Source: Agromyces albus (lineage in GTDB: Bacteria; Actinomycetota; Actinomycetes; Actinomycetales; Microbacteriaceae). From it: a stretch of 64,000 bases of DNA. The notes below the pieces were generated by a model. That model did no database searches and was not told the origin of the DNA. It worked only from the letters and a program-made list of their open reading frames with translations. The stretch is taken from contig NZ_SDPN01000016.1 of assembly GCF_004134825.1 (NCBI RefSeq), positions 22,354-86,353 of the forward strand, read 5' to 3'. How positions within the stretch are numbered: the stretch's first letter is position 1; every line of letters begins with the position of its first letter. The position numbers and the translations under genes were made by a program. Positions 26,629 through 35,594 of the stretch are shown piece after piece.

Positions 26629-26865
26629 CGCAAGACCGGGTACATGCTCGTGGACACCCGCTACTGCCCGATCATCCCAAAGGGTGTCGAGGTGACGGCG
26701 GTCGGGCCCATCGTGGCCGCCGGCGTGACCGTGTGCAAGGCGCTCAAAGTCACCGACACGAAGCCGGGCGATTCGATGCTCATCTCGGGAATTGGGGGGT
26801 CTCGGCCACTGGAGCGTACGGCCTCGGTTTCGACGCAGCGCAAGCACGGTGAGCTGCAAACGTGA
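26629..26865 (+). pseudogene. Zinc alcohol dehydrogenase fragment
   Basis: About 55 codons match the middle of class AdhP alcohol dehydrogenases: TGYMLVDTRYCPIIPKGVEV, then GPIVAAGVTVCKALKVTDTK and PGDSMLISGIGG. The Rossmann motif normally continues GGLGHLAVQ; here GGLGHWSV is found only in the next frame, so there is a frameshift right after GIGG. Both the zinc-binding N-terminus and most of the NAD domain are missing. It is a truncated, frameshifted remnant. Confidence 0.65.
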
Positions 26866-27099
26866 CGCCAACCCCTGCAGGTAGAGCGCTGGCGTTGCGA
26901 TCGGCTTCGGCTCCTCGGGCTGGATGTAGTGCTTCTTGGCGGCCTGGGGGCTCTCATCGAGAACGTCTGCGGCGCCGGTGCGGTCGGCCTCGTGGAAGGA
27001 GTGGGTCATCGTGACGCTGACTGTCGCGCGGTGGCGGATGCCGTCGAGTCGCTCCAGTAGCGGCCCACTGCTCGTTGCTTGAATGCTCTCAATCAACAC
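26860..27099 (-). pseudogene. Tyrosine recombinase (integrase) C-terminal remnant
   Basis: The minus-strand frame reads RHRATVSVTMTHSFHEADRT, then GAADVLDESPQAAKKHYIQP. This follows the C-terminal layout of actinobacterial phage/ICE integrases: a R(K)TVA box, a helix, an AA(D)xLGH box (here LDE instead of LGH) and the catalytic Tyr in KHYIQ. The N-terminal and core domains with the catalytic Arg are absent, and the LGH histidine is lost. I read it as the relic of the element's or a neighbour's integrase; assignment is by pattern only. Confidence 0.4.
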
Positions 27100-27413
27100 C
27101 TCAAGGGGCGAGACCTCGGAAAGCGACGCCTTCTATGCGGCTTCGTCAAGGATGACGGACCCGAGCGCCGGGTGACGTCCCGCCGAGGGACTAGTTGTCG
27201 CAGACTCTGTGAGAACCGGAATCGACGGGTGACGGAAACGCAGATCATTCGACCGCGCATTGACCACAACGACTTCGGGCTTCACGTCAACGCTCCGAAC
27301 TTCATGGTGAAGCGTAGAGGTGGCAGATGCTGCCTCATGCGAAGACGCGCGACACGCGGCATCTCAAGTATCTGGACGACTCCGCGTGAACGGATCACCC
27401 CATTGAGGGGTTC

Positions 27414-28718
27414 CTACGTCAGCGGCCGGTGGTAGGCAGAATCGCTCGACGAGAACGTGGACGGTTCGTGTGCAATCAGAATCCGAAGCTTGGCCTCACG
27501 CGCTGCCCTCTGAGCATCCTGGACACTGAGGTGACTTGTGGGCACCTCTTGAACCACCTCGTTCGTCGCAAGCAGCAGAACGAGCGACTCGAGCGACCCG
27601 ACCGGCCTGCCACGAATGTGCCGTACCCGATTCTCGAGAGCCGCTTCCTCGCTGAGCCGCTCGGCATGGCTTTCAACTAGTGCGACGAGAGCCTTCACCA
27701 GTTGCTCGTACTGATGCGACCGCTCCTCCTGGCGCACAACCGCATCGGTGCTTCGCACAGCCGCTGCGACATCCCGGCTCGTCAGCAGATCGATGCGCCG
27801 CACGCGGTCAGTGACGATCTCAACTGCGCGGGCGTACATGATCTGCTCGACATTCACCGCCGGCAGTCCCATCCGCTCCCGCATGGCCACGTAGGCCTCC
27901 GCGAACTCTCGCATCCGTTCGCCGCGCTCCAGCATCTGCTCCGTGAGAGTCGCTGCAAAGACACTGAACTGCCGCACATGCTCCGAGAGGTCCGGTTCCC
28001 CAAAGTAAGCCGCCGCCTCGCGCTCATGCGCCCGACGTTCGGCAGCAGTGATCGGATGCAGCCGCTTCGGCGGCAGTCCGGCATGCTCGAGGCGACGCTT
28101 TAGCCTCCGTGCCGCGGCGTTCGCGTCGAGCTCGGCCCGGTAGACCTCTGGATCGCTCCGACGCTCGCGCTGAAGCTCCGCCCGCCGATCCTTGTTCCGC
28201 TGCGCCCACTCCTTGTGCGCCTGCTTGGTCCGTTCTGGATCGGCATCCCGCCGCGCTGCGGCCCGCGCATTCACCTCGTCACGGTGCGTCGCGTAGTAGC
28301 GGTTGTAGTACTCCCGAACCTTCTCGCGGTTCTCCTGCACCCAGCCCTTTTGGTATTCGCGCACTCGCTCGGGATGCGCCTCACGCCAGCGCTTCGCACG
28401 TTCGCGCCCGCGGGCGCGCAGCTCCGCGTCTCGTCGCTTGCGCGCGGTGGAACGCCGCATCGAGTCGCGGTTGAGTTCGAGTGCTCGATCGAGGTGCTCT
28501 GCCCGCCAGCGCCGATTCGTCTCGCGCACTCGGTCGCGGTTGGCCTCGATCCATTGACGGCGTCCCGCCGCGTGCTCTTCAGGGTGACGCGCGCGGTAGC
28601 GGCGATTCTGCTCGCGCTTCTGCTCGCGCTTCCTCACGCGAGCCTCGTCGTCCAAGTCAGCCGCTCGATCGGCCGAGCCGTTCCCTGGCGCAGCATCCTC
28701 GTCGATCGGGCCGTTCAT
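27414..28718 (-). CDS. Charged repeat protein of the conjugative element
   Basis: A 434-aa, very Arg/Glu-rich soluble protein, function unknown. Residues 40-190 consist of about eight imperfect units of 16-18 residues with the theme RRWREAHPERVREY / WVQENREKVREYY / WIEANRDRVRETN. The unit resembles the W-x-x-x-(N/H)-P-E-(R/K)-x-R-E-Y repeats found beside HNH endonucleases, but no HNH motif is seen. The C-terminal half is helical (EHVRQFSVFAATLTEQML) and likely coiled-coil. The start ATG is 5 bp after the upstream 88-aa gene's stop, so the two are co-transcribed downstream of the relaxase region. It could be a DNA-binding accessory factor. Confidence 0.7.
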   Translation of the reverse strand: MNGPIDEDAAPGNGSADRAADLDDEARVRKREQKREQNRRYRARHPEEHAAGRRQWIEANRDRVRETNRRWRAEHLDRALELNRDSMRRSTARKRRDAELRARGRERAKRWREAHPERVREYQKGWVQENREKVREYYNRYYATHRDEVNARAAARRDADPERTKQAHKEWAQRNKDRRAELQRERRSDPEVYRAELDANAAARRLKRRLEHAGLPPKRLHPITAAERRAHEREAAAYFGEPDLSEHVRQFSVFAATLTEQMLERGERMREFAEAYVAMRERMGLPAVNVEQIMYARAVEIVTDRVRRIDLLTSRDVAAAVRSTDAVVRQEERSHQYEQLVKALVALVESHAERLSEEAALENRVRHIRGRPVGSLESLVLLLATNEVVQEVPTSHLSVQDAQRAAREAKLRILIAHEPSTFSSSDSAYHRPLT

Positions 28719-28723
28719 GATCG

Positions 28724-28990
28724 CTACTCGGTCGGTGGCGGCGCCAGTTCGATCACCAGGGCAAGCAGTTCAGACCGATGAGTCGTCGGGTTCGTGATCA
28801 CACGCCCGACCGCGACGCGCAACCGCGCGGCATCCTCTTCCGCCAACGCGAAAACAGGCTCCATGCAGTAGGCGATGTCCCTCTCGAGGTTGTACTCGGC
28901 ATCGTCGACGGCGATCTCCGGGTAATAGAACAGCGCCGCCAGCGCGGTGCGGCTGAGGAGATCGTCGAACTGCTCCTGCGGGATCGTCAT
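28724..28990 (-). CDS. Small acidic hypothetical protein of the conjugative element
   Basis: An 88-aa acidic helical protein (TIPQEQFDDLLSRTALAALF, then AEEDAARLRVAVGRVITNP). The ATG at 28990 is used because the frame upstream overlaps non-coding gap sequence. It has no recognised domain. It lies in the minus-strand block between the relaxase-linked membrane protein gene and the repeat protein gene, 5 bp ahead of the latter. Confidence 0.6.
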   Translation of the reverse strand: MTIPQEQFDDLLSRTALAALFYYPEIAVDDAEYNLERDIAYCMEPVFALAEEDAARLRVAVGRVITNPTTHRSELLALVIELAPPPTE

Positions 28991-29095
28991 GCCAAGCCTC
29001 CTGCTCGCGAAATCTCGTGCGAGACAAGACTTACGCGAACAGGAGGTGCACCGGATGCGCCTTGCCGAACGATCCCGTCTGAAGGGCTGCAGCAA

Positions 29096-29506
29096 TTACC
29101 GGCTCAGCTGACCCGCGTCGCCTGCCGAGGCGAACTCCAACTCGTCGGAGCGCTCGGCCGGGACATCCATTTCGAGCATGCCGGCCACCGGAAGGCGTCG
29201 CGCACGAGCCTCACGGGCTCGCACGTGGAGCAGCTGGATGACCGTCACCGGGCCCGCGACGAGGAACTTCAGTCCATTCCATACGAACAGCACGACGACT
29301 AGGTTCAGCCATCCCGCCGCGCCGCGTTCGATCAGCCCCACGCAGTACACCGCCGCCAGACCATACGGCACTGCGATCAGCATCGCCGGCACACCCCACT
29401 TAAGCCCGCGGCGCGTGTGGATCGCGTCGAGCACGAGGTTCGTCGGCATCAGCCGACGCAGGATGACCCGGGCGCGGACGACGATCGCGAAGATGAATCC
29501 GAACAT
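29096..29506 (-). CDS. Small membrane protein downstream of the relaxase
   Basis: A 136-aa protein. After a basic segment (RVILRRLMPTNLVLDAIHTR) there are two hydrophobic segments (WGVPAMLIAVPYGLAAVYCV; WLNLVVVLFVWNGLKFLVAG) and a charged tail. The preferred start is ATG 29506; the frame upstream of it is the duplicated relaxase tail and its 3' flank. Short two-segment proteins of this type sit next to MobF relaxases in actinobacterial ICEs; their role is unknown to me. It was probably the gene immediately after the relaxase before the GHKL cargo gene entered. Confidence 0.65.
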   Translation of the reverse strand: MFGFIFAIVVRARVILRRLMPTNLVLDAIHTRRGLKWGVPAMLIAVPYGLAAVYCVGLIERGAAGWLNLVVVLFVWNGLKFLVAGPVTVIQLLHVRAREARARRLPVAGMLEMDVPAERSDELEFASAGDAGQLSR

Positions 29507-29541
29507 GCTGCAGTCCTCCAAGAGTTCGGCAACAAGAACCT

Positions 29542-29662
29542 TGAAGGCCGCCCTTTGATCGGGAGGCATCCCATCGCGACGAGCGACGGGGCGAAATAGA
29601 GATTGCCTTAGGAGAAGGCTAGAACTCACGATCGACAGACGGAACCCCCGCCGTGACATTTG
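29542..29662. repeat. Direct repeat copy A (relaxase 3' end duplicate)
   Basis: This 121-bp stretch aligns without gaps to 31812-31932, with 98 of 121 positions identical by my count. On the minus strand its outer end encodes VTAGVPSVDREF-stop, the counterpart of the relaxase C-terminus VTARVPSVGRRF-stop. It thus contains a copy of the relaxase's last codons and the following intergenic DNA. Homology stops beyond 29662. Confidence 0.85.
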
Positions 29663-29723
29663 GCCGAGGGACTCGCACTGCCTGAAGCCTCAATGGGTCT
29701 GCGGTTCCTGCCATGCTGAGCAT

Positions 29724-31769
29724 ATGGAGAATCTCGACGTCGTCGTCGAACACGCGCACCTCGTCACACTCGCCAAGACACCCAAGGTGGCACTGGCCGA
29801 GCTTGTCTGGAACGCAATCGACGCGGACGCAACGAACATCGCGCTTGACGTCGAGTTCGGTGCTCTCGGAGGCCCGGAGAAGATCACGGTCGTGGACGAC
29901 GGCGTCGGCATCGCGCCAGACGACCGTAAGCAGACGTTTGGCGCGCTCGGGCACTCGTGGAAGCGCCTGACGCAGCAGAGCCTTGGCGGTCGCGCGCTGC
30001 ACGGCGAGCGCGGCGAAGGACGGTGGGCTGCACTGGGTATCGGTGACTCCGTCCGCTGGACAAGCGTCTCTGACAGCACGGCAGACGGGCGAGTGCGGTT
30101 CTCGATCTCGGCGAACAAGGCGGAGCTCAAGCGGTTCACCGTCTCAGACCTCTCCTCCGCACCGGACACACCAACCGGCGTCACCGTGGAGGTCGCGGCA
30201 CTCTCGCAGCGTGGCGCCTCCTACGTGGAGTCTGACCTGGTCGCCGAAGATCTCCTCACGACGTTCGCACTCCAGATCGAGCAGTACGGTCTGAACCTGT
30301 CTTGGCGCAGTCAGCACCTCAACGTCGAGGCGCTCAAGAAGGACCAGGTCGACATCCCGGTGCTCGTCGACGGCATCGACGACGAGATCGTCCTCACCGT
30401 GATCGAGTGGAAGTCGGCGGTGCAGCGTCACCTCTATCTCTGCGACACTGCAGGTAACTCGCTGTACGACATGAAGCCCGGCATCCAGGCGCCGGGCTAT
30501 CACTTCACCGGATACGTGAAGTGGGCCGGCTTCGTGACAGACGTCAGCCTGCTGACGCTCGAAGACAGCGCGCCCGAGCCGATCAAGTCGGTTCTCGACG
30601 CTACTCGCGACGCGCTCAGAAGGCACTTTGCCGCAAAGGAAGACGAGCGCTCCGCCAAGCTCATCAAGCAGTGGCGGGACGAGGACTCGTATCCGTTCCG
30701 AGAGCCACCGAGGAACAAGGTGGAGGAAGCCGCACGTGGCATCTTCGACATCGTCGCCGTGGCGGCGGCGCCGATCGTCGAGAAGACGGACTTTTCATCG
30801 CGCAAACTCTCCCTGGAGTTGCTGAAGAACGCGGTCGAGACCAGCCCATCCAATGTGCGGCACATCCTGGAGGAAGTGCTCAACCTCACTCCGGAACAGG
30901 CCGAGGAACTGAGCGACCTCATCAAGAAGACCTCGCTCGGGGCCCTGCTGCGCGTGGGCAACCAGGTCGTTGGTCGACTCGAGTTTCTCAGCGGTCTCGA
31001 AGAGATCATCAATGACCGGGAACTGAAGAGGCTGGTCACCGAACGCCGTCAGCTGCACCGCATCCTGGCTGAGGAGACCTGGGTGTTCCGTGAGGAGTAC
31101 GCCCTCACGGCCGACGACAACACCCTTCGAACGGCCCTTAAGGCACACACGGCACTGCTCGGACGCGATACTTTGGCGCCAAGCGATTTGGACGCTCCGG
31201 TTACCGATGCAGACGGACGCATCGTAATAGTCGACATGATGCTGAGCCGTGTCATCGAGCAGTCTCGCAACCACCGCGAACACATCGTCATCGAACTCAA
31301 GCGCCCGTCCATATCGATCGGTAAGGAGCAGCTCGACCAAATCGAGAACTACGCCCAGACCGTGGCCGCCGACACGCGGTTCGCCGCTGTCGATACGACC
31401 TGGGAATTCTGGATCGTCGGCGATGAGATCGACCCCCGTATCAAGCACAAGTTCGGACAAGGCAACCTCCCGGACGACGTCTACCAGGACTACGCCGAAA
31501 AAGGGCATCACGTCATCATCCGCGCGGTCACGTGGGCGCAGATCATCCAGGATGCGCGCCACCGTATGAAGTTTGTGAAGGACGCGCTCGGCTACGACCC
31601 CACCTCCGTAGCCAGCATCGACTACCTGCGCGAGCGCCACGGGAAGGTGCTTCCGACAGTTCTGATGCCCGCCGCCGACCCGATCGCGAATGGCGACGAC
31701 CCGACTCGATCAGGGGCGGCAGAAGATGCCGGGGTGTACTCGAACGAGGTCAGCGCCCCTATAGCTTGA
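29724..31769 (+). CDS. GHKL (Hsp90-like) ATPase fused to a PD-(D/E)XK-type nuclease domain, candidate single-gene defence system
   Basis: A 681-aa soluble protein. Residues 1-110 carry the GHKL/Bergerat ATP site: N-box ELVWNAIDADAT (26-37), G1 VVDDGVGI (56-63) and a glycine-rich lid ERGEGRWAALGIGD (95-108). A transducer-like region and a helical linker (HILEEVLNLTPEQAEELSDL) follow. The C-terminal 200 residues have the nuclease pattern VDMMLS (Asp504), IVIELKRP (Glu524-x-Lys526) and KEQLDQIENYAQ, like the Shedu/DUF4263 type. Such ATPase-nuclease fusions suggest nucleic-acid-triggered cleavage. It is the only plus-strand gene within the minus-strand mobilisation block and lies between two direct repeats, which marks it as acquired cargo. 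ATG 29724 has a weak ribosome binding site. Confidence 0.8.
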   Translation: MENLDVVVEHAHLVTLAKTPKVALAELVWNAIDADATNIALDVEFGALGGPEKITVVDDGVGIAPDDRKQTFGALGHSWKRLTQQSLGGRALHGERGEGRWAALGIGDSVRWTSVSDSTADGRVRFSISANKAELKRFTVSDLSSAPDTPTGVTVEVAALSQRGASYVESDLVAEDLLTTFALQIEQYGLNLSWRSQHLNVEALKKDQVDIPVLVDGIDDEIVLTVIEWKSAVQRHLYLCDTAGNSLYDMKPGIQAPGYHFTGYVKWAGFVTDVSLLTLEDSAPEPIKSVLDATRDALRRHFAAKEDERSAKLIKQWRDEDSYPFREPPRNKVEEAARGIFDIVAVAAAPIVEKTDFSSRKLSLELLKNAVETSPSNVRHILEEVLNLTPEQAEELSDLIKKTSLGALLRVGNQVVGRLEFLSGLEEIINDRELKRLVTERRQLHRILAEETWVFREEYALTADDNTLRTALKAHTALLGRDTLAPSDLDAPVTDADGRIVIVDMMLSRVIEQSRNHREHIVIELKRPSISIGKEQLDQIENYAQTVAADTRFAAVDTTWEFWIVGDEIDPRIKHKFGQGNLPDDVYQDYAEKGHHVIIRAVTWAQIIQDARHRMKFVKDALGYDPTSVASIDYLRERHGKVLPTVLMPAADPIANGDDPTRSGAAEDAGVYSNEVSAPIA

Positions 31770-31811
31770 TGCCGTCATCTTCACTAGCTCGCTCGCCTCG
31801 CTCGGTCCTCA

Positions 31812-31932
31812 TGAAGGTCGTCCGCTGATCGAGAGGCATCGCATCGAAACGAGCGGCGGGGCAAGATCGAGATTGCCTTGGCTGCAAGCTAGAACCGACG
31901 ACCGACAGACGGAACCCGCGCGGTGACAATTG
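31812..31932. repeat. Direct repeat copy B (genuine relaxase 3' end)
   Basis: This is the partner of the repeat at 29542-29662 in the same orientation and of equal length. It spans the relaxase stop codon (31889-31891), the last 13-14 codons, and 77 bp downstream. The two copies bracket the GHKL-nuclease gene. Confidence 0.85.
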
Positions 31933-34900
31933 ATCGTGGCTCGGCAGGTGCGGCGTGCTGGTCTGACAGCTGTCGACTGGCCACGAGCGCGGCGTGGGCT
32001 CGCGCGGCGTCCAGCTTCTGCGCGGTCGTCTCGGGTGCGGGTCCGAGCGCGCTCGCGCCGACGATGCCGTACCGGTCGCGGTACGCCGCGACCGTGCACG
32101 CTTGACGACGCCACTCAGCTGCGGCAGGAGCGTCTGCGCGCGGGGGCTGCCCGAGAGCCCGAGTCCACGCCTCCCCCGCGACCAACGACCGGTCAAGCAT
32201 GGCTCGGGCCCGTGACTCGATCAGATCGGCGCGTTCATGCAGGGCTCGCCGCATGTCGGCATCCATCGGGCCGACTGCCTGTGGGATGAGACCGGCGATC
32301 AGGCGTGGCCTCCGTCGCGCCCGACCGGCAGCGGATTGCGCGCCGGCACCCTGCGCGAAGGCTGCTGCCAGCCTGGCGCGGAGTACGGCAGCGACATCCG
32401 CCGCGTCCTCGAACCCACGCAAGCGAACCACGTTCGCAAGCAGTCGCTCGACCTCGAAATGATGCGACTCGGCCCGCCGCAATTCCGCCGCCAACGGCCC
32501 GAAGGCATCCGACTCGATAGCAGCATCCGCCTGCTCCGGCGTGAGCCCAGAAGCGCGCACGACTGCGACCCATCGGTCGTGCTGCGCGGCGGCCGCGATG
32601 ATCTCGTATTCGGCCGCGAGTTGCGCGATCGAGCCCCACGTGTCCTGTTCCGCCGTGAGCGTCTCGTGCGCGGACTGCTCGGCGCCGACATGCTGCAGGA
32701 CACCGAACAGGATGCTCCGCGCGGTCGGTTCCCCGTCGTCGCCGGGTCGCGGGCCGACGTGCGCGACGTCTGGGCGGTCGATGGCGACGTAGGCGGTGTT
32801 CGATTCTCGGCCACGGGTCATCGCGACGTAGAAGTTCTCCCTGGTCATGCCGGGGGCAGCGACGACGTGCGCAGTGTCGGTCGTGATGCCCTGGGCGCGG
32901 TAGGAGGTGACGGCGTATCCGAGCTCGACGTGCTGCCGGACGTATGCGGCGGGAATGACCACCGCGCTCCCCCATCGGTGCTCGGGCCGCCGTACTTCGA
33001 GCGAGCCGTTGCGATGCACTGCGCAGACCGTCCACCGGTCGCCGTTGCGCACCCACCGTCGCCCCGCGCGCAGCCGGCGGTCGTTGCGCCTGGTGATGAT
33101 CGTGTCGCCGACTGCGGCGCGGGTGCCGTCGTGCAGGTCGATCTCGCGGAGCGCGTCGATGCGGCCGTCGAGGATGAGTTCGGTGCGAGCACGCTGGTTC
33201 AGCGTGGCGACCGCGTCGTTCGAGTCGCTGATCAGCACGGTCGCCCGGCCGGCGCGGGCATCTGCCCGCCAGGCAAGGTACGCGGCATCCGCCATCGCCT
33301 CGGTCTCGCCCTGTCGGACCCGTCCGTGAGCGAGGTACCGGTCGACCGATTCAGGATCGCCACGACGCAGGCCGAGTGATGCGGCCTTCTCCCACTCGTT
33401 CACGAAGCGGTGCACTCCGACGAGCTCAGGAGCATCCTGCCGGTCGTGGAAGAGCAGGGCGAACGCACCGCCCGCGTCAACCGACTGCAGCTGGGCCGGG
33501 TCACCGACGAGCAGCACCTTCGCCCCTGCCGCTGCGGCGAGCGTGGCGATGCGGTCGAGCGGAAGGGTGCCGGCAAGGGATGCTTCGTCGACGATCACGA
33601 GCTGTCCGGGCCGGAACGTCGCGCCGTGTGCCTGGTGGTCATGCCACCATTTCGCCAGGTTCTCGGTAGCGATGCCGAGATCCTCGGCGAGCACGTGTGC
33701 GGCGGCGGCAGATGGCGCGAGACCGATGACGGATGCTCCGCCATGAACCTTTTCCCAGGTGTGGCGGAGGGCGTTCATCGCGGAGGTCTTACCCGCGCCA
33801 GCCGGGCCGACGAGGACATCGACGACGCGGCCCGAGCCAGCGATCCTCTCGAGTGCCACCAATTGGTCATCGGCAAGCACTCCCCCGCCGGGTAGTCGCC
33901 TGCGTGCGACCTCCCGCAACACCGTCGACGTTAGGCGTGGGCCAGTCTTCTCGGCGGCGCGTTCGAGCAGCCGAGACTCGGCGTCGAGCAGCTCCGTCGA
34001 CGTGAACACGGTCGAGTGCTTCGGGCGGAACACGGATGTCCCGTCCTCCCGGCGGAAGGCTGCCGGGCTCGAAACGAGCTCAGGCGGGCTGAGTCGCACC
34101 GACGCGCGCTCAGCGGCATCGACCACGAGTCCTACGACGGCATCGCGATCGGATGCCGACGCAAACCGGTAGCGCATCGTCTGTCGGGCGGCCTCAGCGG
34201 CGAGGTTCCAGTGCCGCCATGTCGCGCGCTTCTTGCTCACCGCCGCGAGGACGTTTGCGCCGAGAGCGGCGATCTCGACGAGGGGCACGTCCTCTGCGCG
34301 AAGCGCTTGCTGTGCAGGGTTCGCAGTTGCGGTGTACGCCCAGTTCGAGGCATCCGTGCCGAGCACTTTCGCCGCGCGATTGCGCCATTCCGCCGTGAGG
34401 TCCGCAAGCGAGCGCACCTCTTTCGCCGGCCGCGTTGCAAGCGTCGCCTGCGCACGTAGCTTCATGATCGTCGTCGGACTCGGTCGGCGACCGCGCGTCT
34501 GCACGAATGCGTCGATCAGGCGATCAGTCTCGGCGTCGATATGGCGCGACCGTGTCGAGAACTCCCGGACCAGCGACTCCGGCACCGACGCGATCGCCCA
34601 CGCCGGATGCCGATTATGACCGCGCTCCCGCTGCTCCCACTGCACGCCGAGCTCGCGGGTCAGCGCGTCGGCGAATAGCGCCTCGTGCAACTCGGAGAGC
34701 GCGACGACCGCGGCGTGCATCGGACGGCCGTCGAGCGAGCGCCACCGGCCGTCGAGCACGGTCTGCACCTTGTTGCTGATCACGACGTGCGTGTGCAGGT
34801 GCGGATCGCCCGCCCGACTGTCGAAGTGATCGAACGCCGTTGCAATCACGCCGGTGACATCGACCTGCGCAACCGCACCGTCGCGGGATGTTGCACCAGT

Positions 34901-35368
34901 GCGTGTGGCCGCAACCTCCCGCTCGAGGAACGTGACCGCCTCCGCAACGGCAGCGTGGTGCGCGCGCACAATGCGCTCTTGCGTCGCTGCATCCGCAATG
35001 CCCCAGAGCACGCTCGCCGACTTGGGAATCGAGAACGTGAAGTCGTAGCCAGCCACCGCACGACGCCGACGGGATCGGGGCTCGTATGTCGGGTACGCGC
35101 GTCCGAGCGGCTCACCGATGACCGGATCCCTGCCCATCCCGATCAGCAACTGCAGCTGCGATTCTGTGACCTCAGCGCCCTCGGCGATGGAGCCCGCGCC
35201 GATGCCGGAAAGCCCGCTGCCCACCCAACGCCCCGGCGGCGTGCCCTTCGCACTGTAATAGCGCGTCAGCGGCGTCGACAGCGACCGCTCCCCATCGTTG
35301 GCTGCGACGGTGCGCAGCAGGTAACGGAACCCGTCGCCCGCGCTCATCACCCGCATCGACACCGTCAC
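31889..35368 (-). CDS. MobF-family conjugative relaxase with helicase domain (TrwC/TraA type)
   Basis: A 1159-aa protein that nicks oriT and unwinds the transferred strand. N-terminal relaxase: RVMSAGDGFRYLLRTV with early Tyr, GYDFTFSIPKSASVLWG, and the metal-binding three-His motif DPHLHTHVV (about 190-195). Helicase domain: Walker A VGPAGAGKTSA near 521, Walker B LVIVDEASLAG near 590, motif III-like KVLLVGDPAQLQSV and motif VI region GYAVTSYRAQG. The C-terminal 250 residues are helical. Start: GTG 35368 just before SMRVMSAGDG is preferred; ATG 35434 would add 22 unconserved residues. Its last codons are duplicated at 29662. Confidence 0.92.
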   Translation of the reverse strand: MTVSMRVMSAGDGFRYLLRTVAANDGERSLSTPLTRYYSAKGTPPGRWVGSGLSGIGAGSIAEGAEVTESQLQLLIGMGRDPVIGEPLGRAYPTYEPRSRRRRAVAGYDFTFSIPKSASVLWGIADAATQERIVRAHHAAVAEAVTFLEREVAATRTGATSRDGAVAQVDVTGVIATAFDHFDSRAGDPHLHTHVVISNKVQTVLDGRWRSLDGRPMHAAVVALSELHEALFADALTRELGVQWEQRERGHNRHPAWAIASVPESLVREFSTRSRHIDAETDRLIDAFVQTRGRRPSPTTIMKLRAQATLATRPAKEVRSLADLTAEWRNRAAKVLGTDASNWAYTATANPAQQALRAEDVPLVEIAALGANVLAAVSKKRATWRHWNLAAEAARQTMRYRFASASDRDAVVGLVVDAAERASVRLSPPELVSSPAAFRREDGTSVFRPKHSTVFTSTELLDAESRLLERAAEKTGPRLTSTVLREVARRRLPGGGVLADDQLVALERIAGSGRVVDVLVGPAGAGKTSAMNALRHTWEKVHGGASVIGLAPSAAAAHVLAEDLGIATENLAKWWHDHQAHGATFRPGQLVIVDEASLAGTLPLDRIATLAAAAGAKVLLVGDPAQLQSVDAGGAFALLFHDRQDAPELVGVHRFVNEWEKAASLGLRRGDPESVDRYLAHGRVRQGETEAMADAAYLAWRADARAGRATVLISDSNDAVATLNQRARTELILDGRIDALREIDLHDGTRAAVGDTIITRRNDRRLRAGRRWVRNGDRWTVCAVHRNGSLEVRRPEHRWGSAVVIPAAYVRQHVELGYAVTSYRAQGITTDTAHVVAAPGMTRENFYVAMTRGRESNTAYVAIDRPDVAHVGPRPGDDGEPTARSILFGVLQHVGAEQSAHETLTAEQDTWGSIAQLAAEYEIIAAAAQHDRWVAVVRASGLTPEQADAAIESDAFGPLAAELRRAESHHFEVERLLANVVRLRGFEDAADVAAVLRARLAAAFAQGAGAQSAAGRARRRPRLIAGLIPQAVGPMDADMRRALHERADLIESRARAMLDRSLVAGEAWTRALGQPPRADAPAAAEWRRQACTVAAYRDRYGIVGASALGPAPETTAQKLDAARAHAALVASRQLSDQHAAPAEPRSIVTARVPSVGRRF

Positions 35369-35594
35369 CGCGCCACCCCAACCGTCGCGGAGAAGGTGCA
35401 CGCCCTCGATCTGCAAGAGGCGTGGGATCGCCATGGGTCAGGGACGAAGGGGCGGCGCTCGACGCCGACATCCCAGAGGACGTCCACTGAGGGCTGGATC
35501 TTGGTCGTTCATGGATACGGCCGGCGCAAGTCAGCTCGCGTCGGCTGTTGCGTTCGAGGCAGGCGGCCCAGTCAGTCGGATTCGGTTCTCGCGG

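Larger units (their letters stand above)
26584..27413. other. Decayed 830-bp stretch between the sugar locus and the ICE genes
   Basis: No intact gene is seen. It contains an alcohol dehydrogenase fragment on the plus strand and a tyrosine-integrase-like C-terminus on the minus strand. The part at 27100-27413 shows no coding signal I can support. The mixture of broken genes on both strands marks a junction between unrelated DNA blocks. Confidence 0.55.

Noticed and set aside
28481..28720. Short plus-strand Ser/Arg-rich frames opposite the repeat protein
   Set aside because: Arise from the repetitive Arg/Glu codons of the real minus-strand gene.
32237..33379. 380-codon plus-strand frame opposite the relaxase
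   Set aside because: Shadow; relaxase-helicase motifs are continuous on the minus strand.
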